From: Panicum virgatum
Lineage: Eukaryota > Streptophyta > Magnoliopsida > Poales > Poaceae
Direction: 5' to 3'
DNA: 64,000 bases
Assembly (NCBI RefSeq): GCF_016808335.1
Contig: NC_053146.1
Coordinates: forward strand, 12,531,015-12,595,014
Shown here: piece after piece, positions 44,962 through 54,979 of the stretch
Position numbering within the stretch: the first letter of the stretch is position 1
Layout of the letters: each line of letters begins with the position of its first letter
Made by a program: the position numbers and the translations under genes
The notes under the pieces: generated by a model
Seen by the model: the letters and a program-made list of their open reading frames with translations, nothing else
What the model was told of the DNA's origin: nothing
Database searches by the model: none

Positions 44962-45318
44962 ACACCTCTTCCTCTCTTGCATTCCTTGCATAGTCTTTAG
45001 GCTTAGTGGAGTTTAGGAGAAGTCTAGGAGTCATCGAGTCGTCGGGGTTGCTCGAGAGTCTGGTATGGGTTCATCTCTAGCTCTCTCTTGTAATATTCGG
45101 TCGTTTGTAATAGAATTATATTATGGTTTCCGATATCTGTTTGAAGTATATTCTGAGTTATTGAGTATATGCTTCTTGTCATGGTTGCGTTATTATTCAA
45201 TGCTTGCATTGCATGATCGCCCTATGCTGGAGATGGTTAGTCTTTTGTTCTTAGAACTCTATTAACTGCTCCAGTATTTGTATGATTGCTCTAGTGTGAT
45301 GTCAGTCCATCCGGAGGG
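44423..45318 (+). repeat. Element B 3' LTR, truncated (896 of 1527 bp)
   Basis: Near-identical to 29282-30159 and stops at CCGGAGGG, after which element A sequence begins. The (AC)n tract here is expanded to about 22 units (44918-44961) compared with 11 in the 5' LTR. TATA box CTATAAATAC at 44889. Confidence 0.88.
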
Positions 45319-45860
45319 ACTTTCCAATGCCTTCGGCGCTTCGGCGCGGAGGGACTTTCCAATGCCTTTGGCGCTTCTGCGCGGAAGGTCTTTTCTATGC
45401 CCTTGGCGCTTCGGCATGGAGGGACTTTGATTTGCCTTCGGCGCTCTGCGCGGAAGGTCTTTTCCAATTGAGAAAAAAATAAGAACTGAGGCTCAAGGGT
45501 GCTGCGGGCCGCTCAGCTCCGCGAGCCCTGGGCTCATTTCTAGAAGTGTTAGCCACCCACACCGCACCGATGACTCCCCCCTTTGCTGCGACGGAGGGGG
45601 AAAGATGCTTCGGTGCCTTTTCACAGGCTAGATTTTTATGGGGACCTTATTTATATGTCACAAGGGATTACACTGGGTTGCCGCCTCATTAAAAACCTCA
45701 CACCTTCGGCAACCAAAGCGATTGCATGAAGGCTTCCCCTGTGAGGAAAAGAGTACGGGCCCTTGAATACATTGTTCAAATAATCTGGAATAATATTACA
45801 AATTATTACAAAAATGAAAATGACGTGGTACTAGACAAAGTAGCACTGGAGCATATCCTT
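45312..45860 (-). other. Element A spacer with tandem CTTCGGCGC repeats
   Basis: Four diverged units of about 35-45 bp (45325-45460) contain CTTCGGCGCTTCGGCGCGGA or variants followed by GGACTTT or AGGTCTTTT. They lie between A's integrase stop and the junction with B. No gene seen; the 221-codon plus-strand frame that overlaps integrase is a shadow. Confidence 0.7.
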
Positions 45861-45863
45861 GTT

Positions 45864-46958
45864 CTAGGAGTATGGCTCTTCGACTTCTTCGAGTGTGCGA
45901 AGCCTGCAACCTTCGGGTCTTGCCATCGAAGCGACCAAAAATGGTCCTTCCCATTTGCTGTGCATTTTCCCTTGTTGCTTACTCTTCGGGATGCATCGAA
46001 GGACGAGATCGCCCTCCTTGATTTCCCGAGGTCTCACCTTCTTGTTACGCCACCTTCGGGTTTCCTCTTGGTATCTGCCAAGGTTGATTGCCGCTTGGGT
46101 CTTGATAGCTTCGATTGTGTCGATTGTTGGCTTGATGTCTTCGTTGGATGCTTCGGTCCTATAGGACCTGTGGCGAAGTTCTTCTGGAGTCATGGCCTCT
46201 TTGCCATAGAGGAGGTTGAAGGGTGTGAATTTTGTGGCCCTCGACTCCGTTGTGTTATGAGACCAGATTACTTTTGGCAGCTCATCGGCCCATTTACCCT
46301 TCGGCTGCTCTGTTATGTTCTTTTTAATCCCTGCGAAGATGACTCCATTTGCCCTTTCAACTGCCCTGTTCGACTGCGGGTGGTATACTGACGCGAAACA
46401 CAGCTTGGTGCCCAAATGCTGACAGAACTCTCCAAATGTTGTGCAGTCAAACTGTTTCCCATTATCCACTATGACTTCTTTGGGTACGCCGAAGCGGCAT
46501 ACAATGTTCTGCCAGAAGAATTTTTGCAATGTGGCGGTCGTGATGTCACGAAGAGCTTTGGCTTCGATCCACTTTGAGAAGTACTCCACAACGACTGCTG
46601 CATACTTGAAGTTGCCTAGAGCTATTGGCAAAGGTCGCACAATATCGATGCCCCATCGGGCAAGGGGCCAGACTGGGGGTATGAGACAGACTTCTTCGGG
46701 TGGGAATTTGCTGTAATGGGCATGCTTCTGGCAATTTGGGCAGGTACGCACGATTTCATGGGCGTCTACCACGGCCGAAGGCCAATAGAACCCTTCGCGG
46801 AAAGCTTTTCCCACCAGAGCCCTTGTTCTGATGTGCGAAGAGCACATTCCTGTGTGTATTTCTTGTAACAGTTGTTTGCCTTCGATTTGTGAGATGCATT
46901 TCAACAACGGAGCACAAACACCCACACGATACAATGTGTCATTGATTATTGAGTAGCT
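45864..46958 (-). pseudogene. Element A integrase
   Basis: The HHCC zinc finger is seen as IHTGMCSSHIRTRALVGKAF followed by RTCPNCQKHA. The catalytic triad is in GIDIVRPLP, VIVDNGKQFD and AVERANGVI, and a C-terminal region follows (KEGDLVLRCIPKSKQQGKM). The frame is open over 356 codons and is in frame with the upstream RNase H, with one stop between them (46959-46961). Confidence 0.88.
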
Positions 46959-47560
46959 TCACGCCCGAAGGGCAAGTTGTTTTTCCTCTTTCTCGTCCTC
47001 TAGAACAAGGTGTCCCCGAAGGTAAGCCATAATCTTTGATCTCCAGTCTTCGCTTGAAATAGCATTGACAAATTTTGCTGGCTCTTCGGCGCAATTTACC
47101 GAACCACTCTTGATTGTTTCAAAAAACACATCCAGAGGCAACAGATCATTCTCTGCTGCTGCCTTCGCCATGACATATGCATGCTTATTCTGCGTTCTTG
47201 GGAAACTTCGCACACTGAAACCCAAGAAATATTTTTCCATGCTGCGGACAGCTGCCAGATACTTTGCTAACTCTGGTTTAAGTGCTCTATATGTCTTGCT
47301 GATGTGGTTTGTGATCAATTCAGAATCAGACTTGATGGACAACCTCCTTGCACCAAGTGCCCTTGCCTTGCGAAGGCCTAGAAGCAGGCCTTCGTATTCT
47401 GCGACATTGTTTGTACATCCTGGAAAATCCAACCTTGCTGCGTACTTGAGTTGAGTTCCCGCAGGCGCTGTGAGAATTGCCGAAGCGCCTAAACCATTCT
47501 TGCAATAGGCTCCGTCACATTCCAACTGCCAAATGGCTTCGATGACCGGAGGGTTCTGTG
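46959..47560 (-). pseudogene. Element A second (archaeal-type) RNase H
   Basis: ECDGAYCKNGLGASAIL, NNVAEYEGLLLGLRKARALG and IKSDSELI carry the Asp, Glu and Asp of the RNase H active site in the form typical of the extra archaeal-type RNase H of Tat elements. A frameshift near 47530 separates it from the RT-RNase H frame. Confidence 0.85.
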
Positions 47561-49007
47561 AAGGTGTTGATGGTGTCTAGTCAGCAACAAAATCTGCCAA
47601 GACTTGAGACTTGATTGCGCTTCGTGGGATAAAATCAATGGTGTGCGATGCCAATAATGTTGCCCATTTCCCAATTCTACCTGAAGCATCTCTGTTCTCA
47701 AACATATCCCGAAAAGAGGAAAGGATGTTGGGACTTTGATCTTGAATCTCTGGAAATAATGGCGAAGCTTCCTGGCTGCCATTACCACTGCGTAAGCCAT
47801 CTTCTCCATTTCAGAGTAGAAAAGCTTCGATCCGTTTAGGGCTTCGGATACGAAGTAGATTGGTAATTGCTTTAATGTGCCTTCGACCATTTTTTCTTCG
47901 ACTAATGCCGCGCTCATTGTGTATAACAAGAGCTCTGCTCCGTGCGATGGGCTTGTCATTACTGTTAAGTTTTCCAAATACTTTTTCAGATCTTCGAAGG
48001 CCTTGTCCTGCTCAGGACCCCAGCGGAAATTTTCCGTGCCCTTCAACACCTTGAAGAAAGGAAGAGATTTCTCCGCAGACCGCGAAATGAATCTGTTAAG
48101 CAAAGCTAGGCGGCCTGTCAGCTTTTGCACCTCCTTAGTCGAAGGTGGTTGCATTCTTCTGATGGCTTCGATCTTTATCGGATTTGCCTCTATGCCTCTT
48201 TCCGTTATCATGTAGCCTAGAAGTTTCCCCCTTTTGACCCCGAAGATATAGTTTTCTGGATTCAGTTTGAGCCCATGCTTGTGAAGGTTGGAAAAGGTTT
48301 CTCGAAGATCTGCGATATGGTCTTCGTGTTTTTTTGCTTTGCACGACAACATCATCGACGTACGCGGAGATATTCCTATCCAATTGAGTGTCAAGTACTG
48401 CTGCGATGGTTCTGTTAAACGTGCACCCTGCGTTGCGAAGCCCCTCAGGCATTCTTACGTAGCAATAAGTGTCGAAGGGAGTGGAAAAATTGGTCTTCTC
48501 CTCATCTGATTTCTTCATGAAAATCTGATTGTAGACGGAGAAGCAATCTAGCATGCTTAGCATCTCCGACCCTGCTGCTGCATCCACCAAAGTGTCTATG
48601 CGAGGCAACGGAAACTCATCCTTTGGGCAAAACTTGTTGAGAGTGGTGAAGTCAATGCACATTCTCCAGTTGTCATTCTTCTTTGGGACCATGACTACAT
48701 TGGCCAGCCATTCTGGGTACTGTACTTCACGGATTACTCCCACATCGAGTAACTTCTGAACTTCACTCTGAGCGGCTTTTTTGCGGCCTTCGGACATGGT
48801 GCGAAGACGCTGCTTGCGCGGCTTAACCTTCGGGTCAACTTTCAGCTCGTGCTCCATGACTTCCCGACTGACTCCTCGCAGGTCCGACGAAGACCAAGCG
48901 AAGACATCTTGATTATTTCTCAAAAACTGTATCAATTTGGACTCTTCGGCTTCCTCTAGGCCTTTACCTATTGTCACTGTGCGATCTGGTACATCTTCGT
49001 AGAGCAA
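47489..49007 (-). pseudogene. Element A reverse transcriptase and first RNase H
   Basis: RT motifs in order: WLANVVMVPKKNDNWRMCID, CPKDEFPLPRIDTLVDAAAG, MLDCFSVYNQIFM and AYVDDVVVQSKK with the catalytic YVDD. A frameshift near 48335 leads to GLKLNPENYIFGVKRGKLLG, then the first RNase H region (LLLYTMSAALVEEKMVEG), in which the first catalytic Asp seems missing. This fits the known degeneration of the first RNase H in dual-RNase H elements. Confidence 0.88.
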
Positions 49008-49052
49008 AAAAAATTTTGTGTGTTCAGCTGGTGTGACCCCTTCTTTTTTAGT

Positions 49053-49766
49053 CTACTCAGCACCGAGTGGCTTTGTTTCTTCTTCTTCGACTTCATCTTT
49101 ACTGGCTTCGATGGCATGCACATTTTTCATGGTGCTTGCCGCATTGTCTTCGCATCTCCTGGCTTCCTCTTGGTTGCCGAGGAACGTGATGACTCCTCCA
49201 GCTATTGGGATTTTCATGCATAGGTAGGCTTGATTGATGCATGTCGCGAACTTGATAATGCTATTACGGCCGAAGATGGCGTTGTATGGGTAAGCGATGT
49301 CTACGATATCGAAGGTTATGACTTCTGTTCTTTGGGTATTGCCTTCACCAAATGTTACGTTTAGCTCTATCTTGCCGAGGGCTTCGATTCTTTTTCCCCC
49401 GAAGCCAATGAGTGGGTACTTGGACTTGTGCAGGTTCTTCTCTGTGAACCCCATCTTCAAGAAGCATTGCCAAGTGAAGACATCCGCGGAGCTACCGTTG
49501 TCGACAAGGATCCGGCCGACGTCGTTTCCTGCGAAGTGCACGGAATTTCTTCCAATGTTTGCACGAATGACGAGGGGATCATTGTGTGGGTAATGTTGAA
49601 GCCTCAGATCGGCTTTGGAGAAGGTGATTGGGATGTGAGACCAGGTGGTGCGGAAATGATTGCCTTCGCAGACATGCGAGACTGTGCGAAGGTATTCTTT
49701 TCTCTGACGCTTCGTCTCATGTACTGGTTCGTTTGATCCACCAGAGATGGCGTTGATGACATTCAC
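49053..49766 (-). pseudogene. Element A protease
   Basis: The retropepsin motif is VDNGSSADVFTWQCFLKMGF, where Tat proteases usually have D-G/T-G-S-S. It is preceded by HNDPLVIRANIG and followed by YNAIFGRNSIIKFATCINQA. An in-frame TAG at 49053-49055 lies between it and RT, otherwise the pol frame is continuous. Confidence 0.82.
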
Positions 49767-49813
49767 AGTGCCTCCGACCGGATCACTGGCTCTTTCTAGG
49801 ATTGTGCCAGGTT

Positions 49814-51012
49814 CTAGCTTCGGAGGTGGAGAGAGGTAATTGGATGTTTGTGGCTAGGGTTGTGGGCGCCACCCTTGATGTGGCGTTGAAGGATTTTGGA
49901 TTTGTGGAAAATGTGGAGCTGAAGGCGCTGGTAGGGCTGGAGGGGTGTATGTGGGGTTGTAGTGGAATGTTGGGAAAGAATGGGGTATGCCGAAGTCCAA
50001 TGGGGTTGATGCGAAGGCTGCCACTGAATTTGCGATGGCGGGCCTTGCTGCTGGTTTGTGTGGGTAGAATTGACGGGCTTCAGCGGCTGCTCGTTGTTTG
50101 TGGCTCGCTCCAACTCTTCTTTTTTCTCCTTGATGAGGGGGCGCTCATTAGTCCAGTGAACTTTGTCTCTGCCGTGAATGCAGCAGTAGGGGACTTTTTG
50201 TTTCCAGCCGTAGTTCTCTTTCCAACCACGATTGGAATTGCTTCGATCGCTCCTCCCTCTGTTGTTCTGAGGCCGGGAGTCGCGGGCTTCGTCGCCAGAG
50301 ACCGTGTTTACGGCCTTTGATGTCTTCGCTTGCTCAGACTGATATTTGTTTGGTCGGTCGTGATTGCGCCCCCTCTTTTCATTCATCTCTTCTATTCTCC
50401 GACGCTTTCCTTTGTCGGAAACACGGTACTCTTGCATAATCTCGAAGAGTCTACTTAGAGTCATCGGTCTGCGGCGTTCGAGGTACTCTCCGCACGGGCC
50501 GAGACTCAAGACAGCAATTGCGGCATCAATGATAGTCTTCTCGTCTACATTTGGAGCCCTTGCGCGAAGCTTGATGAGACTGTGCAGATATTCTTGCAAC
50601 AAAGAGCCTCCTTGCTTTAGGTTGTGGAAGGCACAGGAATTGACTTCTTCAGGCTTCGGCACTCTGAAGGCAGCGGTGAGCTCTCTTCGGAGCTGGTCCC
50701 AAGTGTGGATGTGTCCAGCCGGGAGATTGGAGTACCAATGCTGAGCGAGTCCCTTTAGCAAGAGGACGAATGCTTTTACTTTGCAAGCCGCGCCGCCCCC
50801 GGACGCTTCGATGGATGCTTCGTACTTGAGTAGAAAATCTCTTGGATCGAATCCCCATCGAACTATGGGAGGATGGTTGGGTTGAAACGTGGAGGCCACG
50901 GGATCTCTTCGAATTCTACGGAGAGGGGGGTGGTGGGGTTTTGTTGTGGGTAATGCTGTTGTGGGCGAAGCTGGTTTGGAATCACGTACTCGCCTTCCTC
51001 TTTGTCCGAGTA
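49814..51012 (-). pseudogene. Element A gag, downstream part
   Basis: From the D insertion point the frame YSDKEEGEYVIPNQ shifts near 50860 to DPRDFLLKYEASIEASGGG, then VKAFVLLLKGLAQHWYSNLP and HTWDQLRRELTAAFRVPKPE, the retrotransposon gag domain. The end has a Cys/His motif YCCIHGRDKVHWTNE where the last Cys is replaced by Arg. The upstream half is at 62955-63440. Confidence 0.82.
51008..51012. repeat. Target duplication GAGTA, left of element D
   Basis: GAGTA at 51008-51012 and 62950-62954 flanks element D exactly. Confidence 0.9.
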
Positions 51013-54000
51013 TGTAACACCCTAATTTAAATTCCAGCATTTATTAATAAATTTAATAGGCTTTATTTAATTTTCTAAGGTTTATTGTGCTTAGATGACA
51101 TTAAATCTAATTTTGGTTCTCAAGTAATTAAAATTTTGTCATAGGTCTACTTTTAATGTTGCATTCATGCTGAAGCATTTATTTCTGCTTGTGTGTCTAA
51201 GGTTGTTGAATTCGAAATTTGTTTGAATTCAAATAGATTTTGTTTAGTTTTGGAAAAGGAAAAGGAAATAGAAAACAAACCCACAACCAAACCCAACCCA
51301 GCACCTCAGCCGGCCCGCTTTCCCTCTCCCCGCATGGGCCTTCTTTCCCTACCCAGCCCAGGAATCGTGGCCCAGTCTCTCTCCTTTTCCCCCCCGGGAC
51401 CCAACCCCGTGCGAGGCCGATCTGGCCTGCTCCAGCGCGCCCCCACTCCTCCCCGGCCTGTCCCGCGCTTCCCCTCGGCCCGCGTCACATTCCCTCACTG
51501 CCTGGCCGGGCCCATGCGTCGGGGTCATCCCTTTCCCCTCGCCGCGCGGACGCAACGGAAGCCCCACGATCCCCGCCGGGGATCTCGCCGCGTCTTTCAC
51601 GGGGCACGCACGCCCAGAAACCCGGTGCCCCCTTTAAACACCCCAGGCCGCACCCCCTGGAACCCAAAACCCCATCCCGCAGCCGCCACCACAACCCCAC
51701 CTCCACGCCGCGTCTTGCCGCCGGCACAGGACCTCTGCGCCATCGTGGAGCCGCCGCTCCGCAGTACCCTAGCCCCTGCAAATCCTCGCGTGAGCTTCGC
51801 CTTGGATCCAGGATCAGCCCCGAGGCAGCCATCTTCGAGCTCCGCCACGATCACGCCGGATTTTTCCGCCCGACCCGCCGCCGGTGAGAAGTTTCGCCGT
51901 GGCAATTCGACGCCGTTGGAGTCTCTCCGATCACCCTGACTGCTGTATCTTCCTCACAGGCACCTCTGAAGTCAATCCGTGCAATCTAGGAGCCCGGCAC
52001 GCCTCTGTTTCGACCTCTTCCCCGACGCCGTCCGTGCGCCGCCGCTAGACGACGCCGCCGATGCCACTCCGCTGCTACTTCGACCACCCCGCGCCCTTGG
52101 TAAGGTTCGGCCCACCTCCCTGATGTTTTTGCACCCTAGCTCGTACCCAGTAGACCACCAGAACCCCTAGAACGTGCCCACGCCGGCGAGGTGCGCCGCC
52201 CAGATCCTCCTTCGCCGTCGAGCACCCCGTCCCGCGCCCTAATTCCCTCCCCTGAGTGTCCAGGCGGACTACGCATGCCATGGCGATGCTCCTAGGCCGA
52301 AGCCGCGTCGAAATCGAGCACGGGAACCCCAGAATCGCAGCACTCCGGCGATCTCCCGCCGCGGAGCAGAGTCGCCGGCGCGTTCCGCCGCCGCCGCCGC
52401 CCGCGAAGCAGCCCAGCCGTTCGATCCGCAGCCTACGACCTAGATTAGATCTAGAGACCAGCTTTTTCGAGCCGCCAGATCGAGATCCAACGATCCACAT
52501 CGCTGGATACCGGTTCGCCTGTCCTTTTTGCATAAGAGCCCCTTCCTTTTGTTAATATTAACCAGCGGTCCAGCTGTATAGAAAACTAATTACGGTTTGG
52601 CCCTGTTTTATTCACTTAAGCCCCTGAGCTTTTTAAATATCAAACCGCCATCCAGCACTCATTCTTTTATGCATTAGACCCTAGGTTTATCCTTTAATTA
52701 CATTTAGGCCCTCGGTTATTGCAGAAAACCCCCTGAAACTTAGTTTTTCTCGCAGATAAGCCCCTAGAACTTGTTTTTGGCCTAGATTATGCGTTTTAGC
52801 TCCGTTTTAGGCGTTCTTTATGTCCACGCGATCGTTGTAATGCGTAGAATAGTTTAGGCTTAGTTTTTCTTACTGTTTTTATGTATTGATGTACTGTTTC
52901 TTAGTTTTTGTTAGTGTTTGCTTGTATGCTTATTATTGTGCTTTGTTTTGGCCATGTGTTCGTGAGTAGACGTTGATCCATTTGAGGAGCCCCAGTACCA
53001 GTACCCGGAGCAGCCGTCTTCTGAGCACTTTGAGCAGCAGCAGGAGCAGTACGATGAAGGCAAGTATAACATGAACAACCTATCATCTTTAAATACATTT
53101 TCATACTGCATTTAATTCTGTATGCCTATAAGGACTGTCCTAGCCAATTTATATCCTTTATATATCCTTTGGGTTGCATTTTGTTTAGTTGTGCTAGGTT
53201 GCTGCGCTATAACACACTCTGGTCCTTTTTAATTAATTTGATTAATGGTTTGCTTGAACTTAATTCTGAGAGTGGCCCTCTGTGCTTCGTGCTTGGGTGG
53301 CTCACGTCTCGTTAAAATATGGTTTTTGTAGAAACATGGTTTAGGGGGCCAGCACGGTGCTTAGTGCTTGGTTGGCCACTCTCCATAAGGACCGGTTCAT
53401 AGAGCGACAACCTGGGACAACAGCGCTACCACAAGGCTAGAATGGGATAGACTTGGCGTAATAATTAGGTCTTTTTGGTTTGGAGTAACTTACCTGCGGG
53501 GCAGGGGCGGTAAGCTTCTATGGCCCTCGTGCTGAGTGGCCTCGTCTATGCTTCGTGTCTTGACGCCCACTAGACCTGCTCCATAGTCGCCGATCCACCC
53601 TCGCGGTTACTCCCTACCAACGAGATTCTTTGTAAAGGCCTCGTAGTGAGTCGCTAGTCATCTCACCTAAGGAAGTGTGATGAACAACTGGCATAGCTCA
53701 CGACTTGTGGGTAAAGATGTGCAACCTCTGCAGAGTGTAAAACTGGTATACTAGCCGTGCTCATGGTTATGAGCGGCCCAGATCCTCCTTTTGATTAGTG
53801 GGGTTGTCTCCTTCCGACAAGGGAGGTGCCTCTCGGGGTTACCTTGGTTTGGTTTGGTATGGTTCTCCGTAGTATCATGATTAAATTTGACTAATTACTA
53901 TGTAACTGGGTTAATGATAATTCATTAACTTGTAGTAAATAGCTTTAATAAAATTTTGCCAAGATTAAAAGCTAATGCAGTTGAGTCAGCCAACCTTAGA

Positions 54001-54408
54001 GCCTCATAGTTTGTGTTATACTTGTTGAGTACAAGTTGTGTACTCACTCTTGCCTCTTCTCTACTTTTTCCTCCTGGCTACGCTACTGCTGCTCAGTTCC
54101 TGCCGACACGAGGGAGTTCGTCCAGCGCTACCAGGACTACGAGGACTTCTAGGTGTTCGTCTCCCAGTCGACGTCCCTATGGCGCCCTGCTCAGCTTCGG
54201 AGAGTTCTTTTATCGTATTTGTACTTCGCTTCCGCTGTATCAGACATTTTGTCATTTATGTAATAAATAACATTCGTATTCGCTTTATTATGTCTTATTC
54301 GTGATATGTGCTGTGATATACTGTTCATTCTGTTGTATATACGTGTGACTTGATCCTGGCACGTATATAATTGCTCGGTTTATGTTCTTTTATAAACCGG
54401 GTGTTACA
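51013..54408 (+). repeat. Element D 5' LTR, 3396 bp
   Basis: TGTAACACCC to GGGTGTTACA. The left half (51270-52540) is GC-rich with pseudo-frames of up to 248 codons on both strands. The right half is shared with element C. It keeps about 36 bp near 52194-52230 (CCAGATCCTCCTTCGCCGTC and following) that the 3' LTR lacks. LTR-internal exons lie at 52970-53059 and 54097-54152. Confidence 0.9.
52970..54152 (+). other. Split reading frame inside the element D 5' LTR
   Basis: The first piece (52966-53059, VDVDPFEEPQYQYPEQ then an acidic/Gln-rich end) is followed by AAG/GCAAGT, a strong GC-type donor. The second piece starts after TGCTGCTCAG at 54097 and encodes REFVQRYQDYEDF before TAG at 54150-54152. 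The phases fit. No ATG lies in the first piece, so an upstream exon would be needed; an AG precedes 52970. Both pieces are open in both D LTRs. Protein status is inference. Confidence 0.45.
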
Positions 54409-54411
54409 GAG

Positions 54412-54423
54412 TGGTATCAAAGC
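54412..54423 (+). promoter_or_regulatory. Primer binding site of element D
   Basis: TGGTATCAAAGC, one base different from the initiator methionine tRNA site seen in element C. Confidence 0.85.
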
Positions 54424-54979
54424 CGTATCGACTGTAGGACGAAGCCTAGATAGAACTGGTCGAGTTTTAGGACTTCTTCTCTCCAATCTCTGTCTGCTGA
54501 AACTATTTTACTATTATACCCCTTGAATTCTATGACTTTTACCCTTCTTGCCTTGATTTCTCTCTCTGAAGAATAGTTCTCGTAGATTTTGGCCCGAATC
54601 AGTCATCTGACCACCAGAGTATTAGCTAGGTGACCCTTTTATAATAATACGATAGCACGTTCTGCGACGCGCTGTGTTAGTCGAGTCGTATGTTAAACTC
54701 GGCTAAGTTGTGGAAATTGTCTGCTTGTTATTGTGTTACATGTTTGATTTGGATTTTTGAATGATTGTATAGCTTAGTAGTTTAAATTTGTTTAAAGAAA
54801 ATTACTCTCATGTTAAAGTTAACTAATTAATAAAATGAGATAGATCGTTGGGGGTAAAACAGTCCACTCTATCCTGTCTACTTTATCATGGCTGAGTCTT
54901 TTTCCGCAAAGAGTTATCATATCCATCTGAATTTATTCCTGCAATATCCTTACTCGTGAAATCTTTTGTCCAAAATCAG

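Larger units (their letters stand above)
29282..45318 (+). mobile_element. Element B: Athila-like gag-protease-only retrotransposon
   Basis: The 5' LTR is complete, followed by a PBS (TGGTGCCGTTGCCGGGG, 30817-30833), gag, a retropepsin, a long noncoding region, the PPT (ACTTGGGGGATC, 44410-44421) and a truncated 3' LTR. No reverse transcriptase, RNase H or integrase is present between 42990 and 44420, so this is a non-autonomous derivative. Element C interrupts its gag at 31606-41280. It lies inside element A near A's 3' end. Confidence 0.85.

Noticed and set aside
45726..46391. A 221-codon plus-strand frame
   Set aside because: Antisense shadow of the element A integrase, which has all expected motifs on the minus strand.
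51193..51939. 248-codon frames repeated in both element D LTRs
   Set aside because: Pro/Arg-rich frames in GC-rich LTR sequence, open in several frames on both strands; no domain seen.
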